From Thermomicrobiales bacterium (GTDB taxonomy: Bacteria; Chloroflexota; Chloroflexia; Thermomicrobiales; CFX8), in assembly GCA_037045155.1 (NCBI GenBank), contig JBAOIG010000004.1:1-64000 (forward strand): a stretch of 64,000 nucleotides of DNA, given 5' to 3'. Both the position numbers and the translations under genes were made by a program. How positions within the stretch are numbered: the stretch's first letter is position 1; every line of letters begins with the position of its first letter. A model generated the notes under the pieces. It was not told where the DNA came from, ran no database searches, and saw nothing but the letters and a program-made list of their open reading frames with translations. Shown piece by piece: positions 34,040-42,257 of this stretch.

Positions 34040-35074
34040 TCACGCGACTGGCGCAGTCTTCTCCGGCTCGCGCATGTCACGGAGCTTTTCGAACAACGAT
34101 AGCTCCTCCTCGCCGAGGTTTGCTGGAAGAACGACGCGTATGCGGGCGAAGAGATCGCCTCGCTCACTGGACCCGATCGCCGTCGGCCAGCCTTGTCCGC
34201 GTAGACGGAACATCTTCCCATTCTTCGACTGGGAAGGAATCGTTAGCGCAACCTTGCCGGTCAACGTCCTGACGATGGCCTCGCCGCCGAGAACCGCGGT
34301 ATACAACGGGATATCGACATCGGCTCGAAGATCGTTCCCATCGAGCGAGAACTGCTCGTCCGAAACGACCTTGACGCGCAAGTACACATCACCTGCGGGT
34401 CCACCGTCGCCCCCTGGCGAACCCTTGCCGGCCACGCGGACACGCTGACCTTCACGAATACCGGCCGGAATCGTGACCTCGATGCGTGACCGGCGTGCGA
34501 CAGTTCCAGTTCCTTCGCAGATGAGGCAGATCTGGCCGTGGGTGGCGCCAGTGCCGTTGCATTCCAGACATGGCTCGGGTATCTGGATCTCGAAGGTGCG
34601 GGATGTGCCGGTGAACGCGTCTCGGAGCGGCACCTCGACAGTGTATTCATGGTCTTCTCCGCGCCGAGGCGTCCGGGCGCGTCGGCGCTGCCGGCCCTTC
34701 TGACTGCCGAATAGCGTCTCGAAGAAGTCGGAAAACCCCTCACCGCCATTGGTTCGGTATTCAACGCGGGCGCCGCTGGGGCCGCCGGACTGCTGCGAGA
34801 CCCACTGACTGAAATCACCCGGGCCGGCGTTCGAGTCGCTTGTTGCCTGGTAGCGTTCCCAGTCGGCGCCGAACTGATCGTAGCGCGCGCGCTTGTCGGC
34901 GTCGGATAGCACCTGATAGGCCTCATTGACCGCCTTGAACTTCTCTTCAGCGTCTGGGGCCTTGTTTACGTCCGGATGAAGTCGGCGCGCCTTCTCCCGG
35001 TATGCCTTCTTGATCTCGGCGTCGCTTGCCTTGCGCCCGATACCGAGGAGAGAATAGTAGTCCTGAAATTGCAT
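34040..35074 (-). CDS. dnaJ: DnaJ family co-chaperone with a half-size zinc finger
   Basis: Hsp40 partner of DnaK. 344 aa: J domain with HPD (about residues 5-70), Gly/Ser-rich linker with GGEGFSDFFETLFG, then a Cys region with only two of the usual four CxxCxGxG repeats (CLECNGTG, CLICEGTG), and the substrate-binding C-terminal domains (GSPGGDGGPAGDVYLRV). So it lies between DnaJ and CbpA types. ATG 35074 (MQFQDYYSLLGIG) is preferred; GTG 35101 would add nine residues. No dnaK or grpE nearby. Confidence 0.9.
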   Translation of the reverse strand: MQFQDYYSLLGIGRKASDAEIKKAYREKARRLHPDVNKAPDAEEKFKAVNEAYQVLSDADKRARYDQFGADWERYQATSDSNAGPGDFSQWVSQQSGGPSGARVEYRTNGGEGFSDFFETLFGSQKGRQRRRARTPRRGEDHEYTVEVPLRDAFTGTSRTFEIQIPEPCLECNGTGATHGQICLICEGTGTVARRSRIEVTIPAGIREGQRVRVAGKGSPGGDGGPAGDVYLRVKVVSDEQFSLDGNDLRADVDIPLYTAVLGGEAIVRTLTGKVALTIPSQSKNGKMFRLRGQGWPTAIGSSERGDLFARIRVVLPANLGEEELSLFEKLRDMREPEKTAPVA

Positions 35075-35117
35075 TTGAGACGCCCCGATTCGGCTGAACA
35101 CTTACTCGCACCTACGT

Positions 35118-35153
35118 CATGGTTATAATAAACCATGAGTCGGTACGACGCAA
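35118..35153 (-). promoter_or_regulatory. dnaJ promoter with inverted repeat across the -10
   Basis: CATGGTT (35118-35124) and AACCATG (35131-35137) are perfect 7-bp arms around ATAATA; read on the minus strand the centre is TATTAT, a -10. A weak -35 TTGCGT lies 17 bases upstream (35153-35148). Transcription would start near 35118. The repeat is a candidate operator; it is not the CIRCE element. Confidence 0.45.
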
Positions 35154-35164
35154 GTCTGTCTGCT

Positions 35165-35725
35165 TCAAATAAGCGAAGCACGTCGTCCATATCGGCGTCG
35201 AATCATCACGAACGCGAAGCCGGCGACGGCGACGATCACGAGAACGATGAGAATCGGCGCAACCAGCGCGAGCACGCTCAGGCAGATTGCCGTGCCATCC
35301 TCGGCTGCGCTGACTATCGGGTTCCCGACTCCTCCGGTAGTGGCGGTCACGATCGGCCGGAATGTTGACTTGGTGATGTGCACGCCGCCCGCAACGAAGA
35401 GGCCGAGGATCATCGCCAGGATCGGGTTGATCCTGTGGACGGCGTCGGTGCTGGCCATGACGAGCAACGCTCCGGCAGCCGGCCTGATGAACGACTGAAA
35501 CAGATCATTGATGTGGTCGACGATCGGGATTTTGTCGGCAATGATCTCGATCCCAAGGAGCACCGAAATGATCGCAATTGCCCATGGGGATGCGATGACA
35601 TTATAGGGCGCGGCGAGTTGAATCAGTCCGGTATATCGGTCGGCCAGCGCGATCGCGAGAATCGGAATGTATGCATTCAAGCCGGCCGGCATCGCTAGCC
35701 CGAGCCCGGTTAGTAGCTCAAACAT
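35165..35725 (-). CDS. DUF4126 membrane protein
   Basis: 186 aa, about four hydrophobic segments, starting FELLTGLGLAMPAGLNAYIPIL as DUF4126 proteins do, with conserved PIVDHINDLFQSFIRPAAGAL and a cytoplasmic RRRYGRR end. Function unknown. ATG 35725 has AGAAGG upstream and lies 34 bases after the GT-C-like gene, so it may belong to that operon; the dnaJ promoter is just downstream. Confidence 0.75.
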   Translation of the reverse strand: MFELLTGLGLAMPAGLNAYIPILAIALADRYTGLIQLAAPYNVIASPWAIAIISVLLGIEIIADKIPIVDHINDLFQSFIRPAAGALLVMASTDAVHRINPILAMILGLFVAGGVHITKSTFRPIVTATTGGVGNPIVSAAEDGTAICLSVLALVAPILIVLVIVAVAGFAFVMIRRRYGRRASLI

Positions 35726-35759
35726 CGACCATCTACCTTCTCGTCGTTCACGCTCCTCG

Positions 35760-37196
35760 TCACGACTCTAGTGTAGCGGCATCGTGGGCTGGATCACTCG
35801 GCTGGCCGATCTTCGGTGGAATATAGATGATCGCTGTCGTGATCCAGAAGGCCAGAAGAAGAACGAGCCCCGCCATGACCCTGTCCAGGACAGGCGAGAT
35901 TGCGTGCGGCTGAAACGACACAAGATGGCCGGCAACGTCGAGTCCGACGATCTCTCCAACCCGAGTCACCAGATTGTTCGCACCGTCCGGTTGGTGATAG
36001 AAGCGCTGGGGATCGGCGAAGCCAACGAGCGTCAATAGCGCCCCAATGAGCCATGTTCCGCCAACAATGGCGCGCACCGACCATCCGCTGGTCGCAAGCA
36101 CCGCGCCTAGCGTCGCCGCGGCAAGTGGCGCGACTGGGACGAGGTAGCGGGCCGCCGGGCCCCACTCTCCCCACCAGACCCGATATGCGCCGACCTCCAG
36201 CAGATACGGCGTGATCGCCGCTATCGCCAACAGCCCGCGATTCCGATCGATCTTCAGCCAGCGCGGAAGCCCGGCGATCGCAACGATGTATATCGGCGCA
36301 TTGATGATCAGCCCCCACTGCGCGTCGAGCAGCAGTCCGAACAGCCCGTTGACGGTCCCCGTTGCTGAGGAAAACCCGGCATGGTCGGCCACATTCTGCA
36401 CCGGTGAGTGGTACAGCCACCAATTGTAATAGATCAGGGTTGCCGCCCCGATACCGACAAGCAGACAGGCGATGCCCGCCGCGAGCTTGCGCGACCGCCA
36501 CCATCGCCAGAACAACACGATGCCGAGAACCGCGGCAGTCGGGGCGAAGCGTTGATGGAGCCAGGGCAGGAATCCAACCGCAACCCCCGTTAGCAACCAC
36601 TGCCAGACTCGATTCTCATCTCGACTCAGGCGTCGGACGGCATAGACGAGGATGAGCGCGGCCGGAATCTCTGGGAAGATCAGCAACGCGTATGGCGCAA
36701 TCGGCAGGCTAACCGCGAGCGCTAACGCGATCGCCCCCGCCAGGCGAATGCCGCTGCCAGCCTCCCGAGCGAGGAGATACATCTGCCCCGTTAGCAACGC
36801 TGCGGCGATGATAATGACGGCCATCGCGCCAATACGCCCGGCGAACGCGTATGGCAGAGCGATCAGAAATGAAAGCCCAAGCCCGTGCTTCGTGTGAAGC
36901 CCGGGAAGCACCGACTGCGCTGGGTGCGGCGGTAGCGTGCGCGGAAATCCGCCCCAACCCTGCCAGTCACTCGGAAGCGGGTCGGCGGGATAGAACTCAT
37001 CGAAATCACGTTGAGCGTAGTTGTTCGACTCGTCGAGGTCACGATCGCGAACGATGCTGATTGCGGTCATCACATAGAACGGCTCATCACCGGTCAGCGG
37101 ATCGAGTCGTGCCACGAAGCGTGGGACGAACGCAGCGAAAAAGATGGCGGCCATCGCTGTGACGAGGATCAGTGCTCTCCGGTCCTGCGCCATCAT
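35760..37196 (-). CDS. polytopic membrane protein, GT-C glycosyltransferase-like
   Basis: 478 aa, 10-12 membrane segments. After TM1 it has LDPLTGDEPFYVMTA, matching the acidic first-loop motif of lipid-sugar-dependent GT-C enzymes (PMT/ArnT/GT39/GT87 type), then FYPADPLPSDWQGWGG and PHPAQSVLPGLHTKHGLGLS in a large outer loop. Probable role: moving a sugar from a polyprenyl-phosphate donor outside the membrane. The ATG 37196 overlaps the VanZ-like gene by 4 bases. Confidence 0.65.
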   Translation of the reverse strand: MMAQDRRALILVTAMAAIFFAAFVPRFVARLDPLTGDEPFYVMTAISIVRDRDLDESNNYAQRDFDEFYPADPLPSDWQGWGGFPRTLPPHPAQSVLPGLHTKHGLGLSFLIALPYAFAGRIGAMAVIIIAAALLTGQMYLLAREAGSGIRLAGAIALALAVSLPIAPYALLIFPEIPAALILVYAVRRLSRDENRVWQWLLTGVAVGFLPWLHQRFAPTAAVLGIVLFWRWWRSRKLAAGIACLLVGIGAATLIYYNWWLYHSPVQNVADHAGFSSATGTVNGLFGLLLDAQWGLIINAPIYIVAIAGLPRWLKIDRNRGLLAIAAITPYLLEVGAYRVWWGEWGPAARYLVPVAPLAAATLGAVLATSGWSVRAIVGGTWLIGALLTLVGFADPQRFYHQPDGANNLVTRVGEIVGLDVAGHLVSFQPHAISPVLDRVMAGLVLLLAFWITTAIIYIPPKIGQPSDPAHDAATLES

Positions 37197-37588
37197 GATT
37201 CCCTGCCTGGTCGACGCCAGAAGCTTCCCATCAGATTTGTGATTGTTACGCCGAGCGATGCCCCCGCGATGTCGACGAGGACGTCGAAGACGCTGGCGTC
37301 GCGGCCCGGGACGAAGGACTGGTGGAACTCGTCGCTCAGCCCATACAGCGCCGCGAGAGTAACCGAGATCAAATCAGCGCGGAAGTCGGGCTCGAATCCG
37401 CGTATTGCGAGGCGGATCAGCGCGGCCAGCACCGCATAGGCAACAAGATGGCCAATGATAGCGGCGACGTTGGCCGGCAGCCCTCCGGTCGTCGGGAATG
37501 TGCTTCTCGATGACAGCGCGAAAATCAGGATCATCCACGTAAGAACGCCTATCGCAGCAAGCCGGCGTAGAGAACCGGGCGTGTTCAT
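37193..37588 (-). CDS. VanZ-like membrane protein
   Basis: 131 aa with four membrane helices. Typical VanZ-family features: LSSRSTFP after TM1, HLVAYAVLAALIR, and LSDEFHQSFVPGRDASVFDVLVDIAGASLG with the conserved DE-x-HQ and GR-x-x-D-x-x-D. Family function is unclear outside teicoplanin-resistance clusters; there is no other van gene here. Overlaps both neighbours by 4 bases. Confidence 0.85.
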   Translation of the reverse strand: MNTPGSLRRLAAIGVLTWMILIFALSSRSTFPTTGGLPANVAAIIGHLVAYAVLAALIRLAIRGFEPDFRADLISVTLAALYGLSDEFHQSFVPGRDASVFDVLVDIAGASLGVTITNLMGSFWRRPGRES

Positions 37589-38730
37589 CGGCCTGTTACT
37601 CCATGTTCGGCATAGGCTTCGGCAAGCCGATCAACGATGGAGGGGATTGAGAAGTGCGATCGCACACGTTCCTGCGCTGCGGCGCCCAGCGTCATTCTTC
37701 CTGACATATCGGCGAGCAGCACAGCGGTTGATTCGGCAAATCGCTCGGGATTGTCGGTGGCAACAAGGCGGCCGGCCGGCCCGAGGACGGCCGGCACATC
37801 GCCGACGTCTGATGCGACGATCGCACAGCCGGCCGCCATCAGCTCGAGCAACTTCACCGACTGTTTGCTGCGGGTGATGAGAGTGTCCTGGTACGGGAAC
37901 ACGGCGACGGCAGCTGAACCGAGCACCGACGGAATCACTTCTCGCGCTACATATCCCATTTGCTCTACTTCAGTAGCTGAACCACCCCCAACAGAAACAA
38001 TCCGCGCTTGCGGGTAGTGCCCTCGTAGCGACCGTGCAAACTGGTCTGGCCAGCCCGGCGCGAATTCCTCGAAGCGGGAGTAGAGCAGCACAGTGGGAAT
38101 CGCGCGGTCCGACGCGGGTGAGCGCGCGGCCTCGAGCTCCGCGATCCATGACGACGCAAGACCGTTCGGCAGCCGATGGACGTTCCGTGACGAGCGTCGC
38201 AATACGCACGCGCGCTCAGTAAGCAGGGTGCTGGCGGCCGTGACACCATCCGCGTCACGAAGCAGGGTGCGCTCCTGCCAATCAAAGAGTCGACGCTGGG
38301 CCAGCGGGTAGTGACCCTGGCGATTCCAGCCACCGTCGCCCTCCCAGTCGTCGCTGTCGACGATGACAGGCACGCGGCCAAGGAGACAGCGGGCCGCAAT
38401 GCCGCCGAATCCGCGCGGCTTGAACAGGTGGATCAGACGCGGGCGCAGGTGTCGGATGACTTCGAGCTGCTGGAACACGGCGGGAAGCGTCGTGGCGCCG
38501 GCAGCCGCAGTGTTGACGATCAAGACACCATCCCGCGTCTCGACGACTCCGCGCTCGAACGGCATATCCCATGGGCTGGTGACGATCGCACAGCGATAGC
38601 CTCGCGCGGCGAGCTCGCTGGCGAACGGAAGCGCGCGCGACTGGAGCGTTCCCAGTCGCCACAGGCCGAATGTGCCCAGCATGACAATGTCGAAGGTGTC
38701 TTCGCGCATGACGGCAGATGGTAACAACAT
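37585..38730 (-). CDS. glycosyltransferase family 4 protein, copy 2
   Basis: 381 aa GT-B enzyme. N-terminal domain with LPFASELAARGYRCAIVTSP and PRLIHLFKPRGFGG; donor domain with VLLYSRFEEF, VFPYQDTLITRSKQSVKLLELMAAGCAIVASDVGDVPAVLG. The E of KLLELMA fits the GT4 donor-binding position. ATG 38730 gives the longest form; ATG 38709 (MREDTFD) is an alternative. Follows lexA by 48 bases, so it could share the lexA transcript. Confidence 0.85.
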   Translation of the reverse strand: MLLPSAVMREDTFDIVMLGTFGLWRLGTLQSRALPFASELAARGYRCAIVTSPWDMPFERGVVETRDGVLIVNTAAAGATTLPAVFQQLEVIRHLRPRLIHLFKPRGFGGIAARCLLGRVPVIVDSDDWEGDGGWNRQGHYPLAQRRLFDWQERTLLRDADGVTAASTLLTERACVLRRSSRNVHRLPNGLASSWIAELEAARSPASDRAIPTVLLYSRFEEFAPGWPDQFARSLRGHYPQARIVSVGGGSATEVEQMGYVAREVIPSVLGSAAVAVFPYQDTLITRSKQSVKLLELMAAGCAIVASDVGDVPAVLGPAGRLVATDNPERFAESTAVLLADMSGRMTLGAAAQERVRSHFSIPSIVDRLAEAYAEHGVTGR

Positions 38731-38778
38731 GGATGCGTCGACCGCCAGAGCGAAGCTGATCCGATTGAAGACGCGAGG

Positions 38779-39420
38779 CTACTGGATCACTGGCCGGACG
38801 ACGGTCACAAGCTTGCCCTGGATCTCGACGTTCTTCGCGTCGGTGTAGATCGGCCCCATCGTCACGTTGGCCGGCTGAAGGCGAATCTGGGAACCCTCGC
38901 GATACAGCCGCTTCAGCGTCGTCTCGCGCTCGCTCTTGAGCCAGACCGCCACCGTCTCGCCATTCTCGCAGACATTCTGGTGTCGGAGAACGACAACATC
39001 ACCATCGTTTATCAAGGCATCGACCATTGAATGCCCCTTGACGCGAAGGGCGAACAAGCCCTCCGTCCGTGAACCTAGCACGTCGACGCCCAACTCGATT
39101 GTGTCGATGAACTCCTGAGTTACAAGGTCATCCGGCACCGGAATTGGCTCGCCAGCGGCGATCCGGCCGACGACGGGAATCGAGATAACGCCCCGACGCG
39201 ATGTCGCTCTGCCGACCACCTCAATGCCCCGGGAAATATGTCTGTTCCTGCGCAACAAGTTGCGCTGCTCGAGAACCTTGAGGTTGTAATCCACAACACT
39301 GGTGGATGAGATCGACAATCCATCCTGGATCTCGCGAATCGTTGGGGGATAGGAGCGCGCATCGGTGAACGTCTCGATGAACCCGAGAATATCTCGTTGA
39401 CGCGCCGACAATTCCTTCAT
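38779..39420 (-). CDS. lexA: LexA repressor
   Basis: SOS master repressor and self-cleaving protease. 213 aa from ATG 39420. N-terminal winged helix with LSARQRDILGFIETF and YPPTIREIQDGLSISSTSVVDYNL (recognition helix). Cleavage site Ala-Gly in GRIAAGEP, catalytic Ser in GHSMVDALI and Lys in TLKRLY are all present. The open frame continues to 39513, but the predicted transcript starts near 39477, ruling that out. A LexA box sits in its own promoter, so autoregulation is expected. Confidence 0.95.
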   Translation of the reverse strand: MKELSARQRDILGFIETFTDARSYPPTIREIQDGLSISSTSVVDYNLKVLEQRNLLRRNRHISRGIEVVGRATSRRGVISIPVVGRIAAGEPIPVPDDLVTQEFIDTIELGVDVLGSRTEGLFALRVKGHSMVDALINDGDVVVLRHQNVCENGETVAVWLKSERETTLKRLYREGSQIRLQPANVTMGPIYTDAKNVEIQGKLVTVVRPVIQ

Positions 39421-39483
39421 ATCTCTTCTCTCCCACATGATCCAGCGGTACGCTATCGATCGCAGCAGCCACTCGACGACGTC

Positions 39484-39513
39484 AGTATAATGGCGAACAG
39501 ATGTTCGTGTCAA
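39484..39513 (-). promoter_or_regulatory. lexA promoter containing a LexA (SOS) box
   Basis: Minus strand: -35 TTGACA (39513-39508, perfect), 18-base spacer, -10 TATACT (39489-39484). The spacer contains CGAACAGATGTTCG (39494-39507), a complete match to the Gram-positive/actinobacterial LexA consensus CGAACRNRYGTTYG. Binding there would block the polymerase. The mutS2 gene diverges from the same region. Confidence 0.85.
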
Positions 39514-39648
39514 CCAGACCTTTCATGTTCAGGTTCGATCCGCGCTTGAGGGTGGTTCGCAAGGCGGGACGATACAATGAGCGCTGCGACATTCGGACCA
39601 CCCTGGCGACTGAACAACCAACCCTGAGCGAAGCAAACGGAAGAGCAC

Positions 39649-42009
39649 GTGGCAACCGACATTCTGACGACACTCGAGTTCGACCGCGTCCGGGCGAGCG
39701 TGGCGCGACATTGTCAATTCTCGCTGGCTGCGGTACGAGCCACCGAGCTCGGACCGTCGGCCGATGCCTCAACTGTCCGCTACTTGTTGCGGGTTACCGA
39801 CGAGGCCTATCGCCTCCTCGAAGACCATGCCGGCTTCGGTGTCGGAGGCTGTCGCAACATCCTCTCCGAGGTCGAGCGCGCAGAGATCGGGGGAGTGCTT
39901 CAGCCCGAAGAGCTGCTGGATGTCCTTTCGACGATCGCGGCTGCTCGCGCGCTCAAGCGCTCATTTCGGCGAATTGAGGAGGCCAGCGAGCGATACCCGG
40001 AAATCGATGAGTTTGTCGGATTCATCGTCGAGCTGCCAGGTATCGAGGCGAACATCCGCCGCTGCATTGGCGAGCGTGGTGAGGTGCTGGATTCGGCGAG
40101 CGACGCATTGCGCACAATACGCCAGCAGCTCAGGTCGGCCCACGGCCGGCTTCTGGAGCGGATCAATCGGTATCTGCAGCACTCTGCGATCCAGGACCCG
40201 ATCGTCACCCAGCGAGACGGACGCTACGTTGTGCCGGTCCGCGCCGATCGACGTGGACAGATGCCGGGTGTCGTCCACGACACCTCCGCGAGCGGGCAGA
40301 CGCTCTTCGTCGAGCCAATGGATATCGTCGATCTGAACAATCGCTGGCGGGAGCTGCAATCTGCAGAGCGACATGAGATCGAGCGGATCCTCACGGTGCT
40401 CTCACGGGAGGTCGGCGAGGCAGCACCGGAGCTACGTCGCACGCTGGAAGCGCTGGCGGCGATCGACATGGCGCTGGCAAAGGCACGTTACGCATCCGCG
40501 AGTCGCGCGACGATGCCAGCCATCGTCGACGGTCAATCCCACAATGGTCGTCGGGTTGTGCTGAACCGCGCTCGCCACCCGCTGCTTGATCCATCGACCG
40601 TCGTCCCGATCGACATCGAGCTGGGCACGACCTTCCGGGTGCTGGTCATCACGGGGCCAAACACCGGTGGCAAGACAGTCGCATTGAAGACGATCGGCCT
40701 GATGGCGGTCATGGCCCAGTCGGGACTGTTCATACCTGCTGACGAGGGCAGTGAGCTGCCGGTCTTCGACGGCATTTTCGCCGATATCGGCGACGAACAG
40801 AGCATCGAGCAAAATCTCTCGACGTTCTCCTCGCACATGGTTCGGGTGATCGCGATGCTGGATGGCGTCTCGCGGGAAAGCCTCGTCCTTCTCGACGAGC
40901 TCGGCGCTGGCACCGACCCGGAGGAGGGCGCCGCGCTCGCCCGGTCGATCATCACCGAGATCCTCGACGTAGGATGCCTGGGAGTAACGACGACCCACTA
41001 CTCCGAGCTGAAGGCGTTCGCCTATTCCACCGAAGGCACAGAGAACGGCAGCGTCGAGTTCAACCTGCAGACACTCTCCCCGACGTACCGTCTGGTGGTC
41101 GGCATCCCTGGCCAGTCAAACGCGCTCGCGATCGCGCGACGCCTGGGCATGCCCGATCGAGTCATCGAACGAGCCCGGACGTTCGTAGATCCGTCGGTCG
41201 AACGAGCGGATACGTTACTCGGCGAGATCCGTCAACGGCGCGAGGAAGCTGAGGTCGCACAGCGAGAGGCAACACGAGAACGCGCTGTCGCCGGGAATCT
41301 TCGCCGTGAAGCGGAGCACGCTCGCGCGGAAGCAGAGATCGAGCGCGAAAGCGCACGGCGAGACGCATTGGCCGAGGTCGAGCGCGAGCTCGCAGAGGCT
41401 CGCCAAGCGATCCGCCGTATCCGCGAAGTCCCGGTTCGCGTCGAACGGGCCGAGATCAAGCCAGTCAAAGACATCGCCCGGCAGGATGTCGAAGCAGCGG
41501 CTCGTGCCGTCAAGGAGTCTCAACGTCGCCGGCCGGCGCGGGCCATTGTCCGGGTCCCGCTGAAACTGGGCGATCATGTCGAGCTCGTCGCTTTGGGCGG
41601 CGAGGGTGAAGTCACCGGGTTCTCCGACGACATGACCGGGGTGGATGTCCAGATGGGGGCATTCAAGATTCGCCAGCCGCTGTCGGGGGTACGCAAGCTG
41701 GGCAGCAAGCCGAAAGTCGACCGCCGGCCAGCGCCAAGCATGCCGCCACCCCGCCGCGAAGTGGACATGGAGTTGCATCTCCGCGGCCAACGCGCGGCAG
41801 GCGTGGACCAACTGGTCGACGAGTATCTACACGACGCGTACCTCTCGCGGCTGCCGTTTGTCCGGATCGTGCATGGCAAGGGGACGGGCGCCTTGCGCGA
41901 CGTTGTTCGCGATGTGTTGCGCGGACACCCGCTGGTGGAGAAGTTTGAAACCCCGCCGCACTACGAAGGCGGGGATGGCGTGACGGTTGTTTATCTGAGG
42001 GATTCATGA
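39649..42009 (+). CDS. mutS2: endonuclease MutS2
   Basis: 786 aa MutS paralogue lacking the mismatch-binding domain; acts on recombination intermediates or collided ribosomes in other bacteria. Lever/clamp region about 1-290, ATPase with GPNTGGKT (336-343) and DELGAGTDP, a charged coiled coil (about 510-640), KOW-like segment, and a C-terminal Smr nuclease domain with LHLRG and HGKGTGALR. Start is GTG 39649 with GGAAGAG upstream. Divergent from lexA; a -10-like TACAAT lies at 39573-39578. Confidence 0.95.
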   Translation: MATDILTTLEFDRVRASVARHCQFSLAAVRATELGPSADASTVRYLLRVTDEAYRLLEDHAGFGVGGCRNILSEVERAEIGGVLQPEELLDVLSTIAAARALKRSFRRIEEASERYPEIDEFVGFIVELPGIEANIRRCIGERGEVLDSASDALRTIRQQLRSAHGRLLERINRYLQHSAIQDPIVTQRDGRYVVPVRADRRGQMPGVVHDTSASGQTLFVEPMDIVDLNNRWRELQSAERHEIERILTVLSREVGEAAPELRRTLEALAAIDMALAKARYASASRATMPAIVDGQSHNGRRVVLNRARHPLLDPSTVVPIDIELGTTFRVLVITGPNTGGKTVALKTIGLMAVMAQSGLFIPADEGSELPVFDGIFADIGDEQSIEQNLSTFSSHMVRVIAMLDGVSRESLVLLDELGAGTDPEEGAALARSIITEILDVGCLGVTTTHYSELKAFAYSTEGTENGSVEFNLQTLSPTYRLVVGIPGQSNALAIARRLGMPDRVIERARTFVDPSVERADTLLGEIRQRREEAEVAQREATRERAVAGNLRREAEHARAEAEIERESARRDALAEVERELAEARQAIRRIREVPVRVERAEIKPVKDIARQDVEAAARAVKESQRRRPARAIVRVPLKLGDHVELVALGGEGEVTGFSDDMTGVDVQMGAFKIRQPLSGVRKLGSKPKVDRRPAPSMPPPRREVDMELHLRGQRAAGVDQLVDEYLHDAYLSRLPFVRIVHGKGTGALRDVVRDVLRGHPLVEKFETPPHYEGGDGVTVVYLRDS

Positions 42010-42257
42010 GCCACGAAGAACACGACGACGTGCGCGTCGTCACCGCCGCAGTCGCGCCAAACGAGATCATCGCCGAGATCTGGCAGCAGGTGCTCGAGGA
42101 CGAGGGGATCATCAGTGCGCTGAAGGCCGGCGGCATGGGGCACAGCTTCACCACAAACGCACTCAACGAGCATTACATCCTCGTCCGCGAGGATCAGGCA
42201 GATCGAGCCCGCGCCATCATTGCGGAACTCGAAGTTGAGGAAGATTCATCTCCCTGA
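42006..42257 (+). CDS. small DUF2007-like protein
   Basis: 83 aa. VRVVTAAVAPNEIIAEIWQQVLEDEGI and YILVREDQADRARAIIAEL match the ferredoxin-like layout of DUF2007 (putative signal transduction) proteins. Its ATG overlaps the mutS2 stop (ATGA), so it is translated with mutS2. The last 64 bases overlap the 3' end of mfd on the other strand. Function unknown. Confidence 0.7.
   Translation: MSHEEHDDVRVVTAAVAPNEIIAEIWQQVLEDEGIISALKAGGMGHSFTTNALNEHYILVREDQADRARAIIAELEVEEDSSP

Noticed and set aside
34040..35074. CbpA assignment for the J-domain protein
   Set aside because: CbpA has no CxxCxGxG repeats; two are present here.
39421..39513. Longer LexA N-terminus from 39513
   Set aside because: It would begin inside the -35 element; the LexA protein normally starts at MKELSxRQ.
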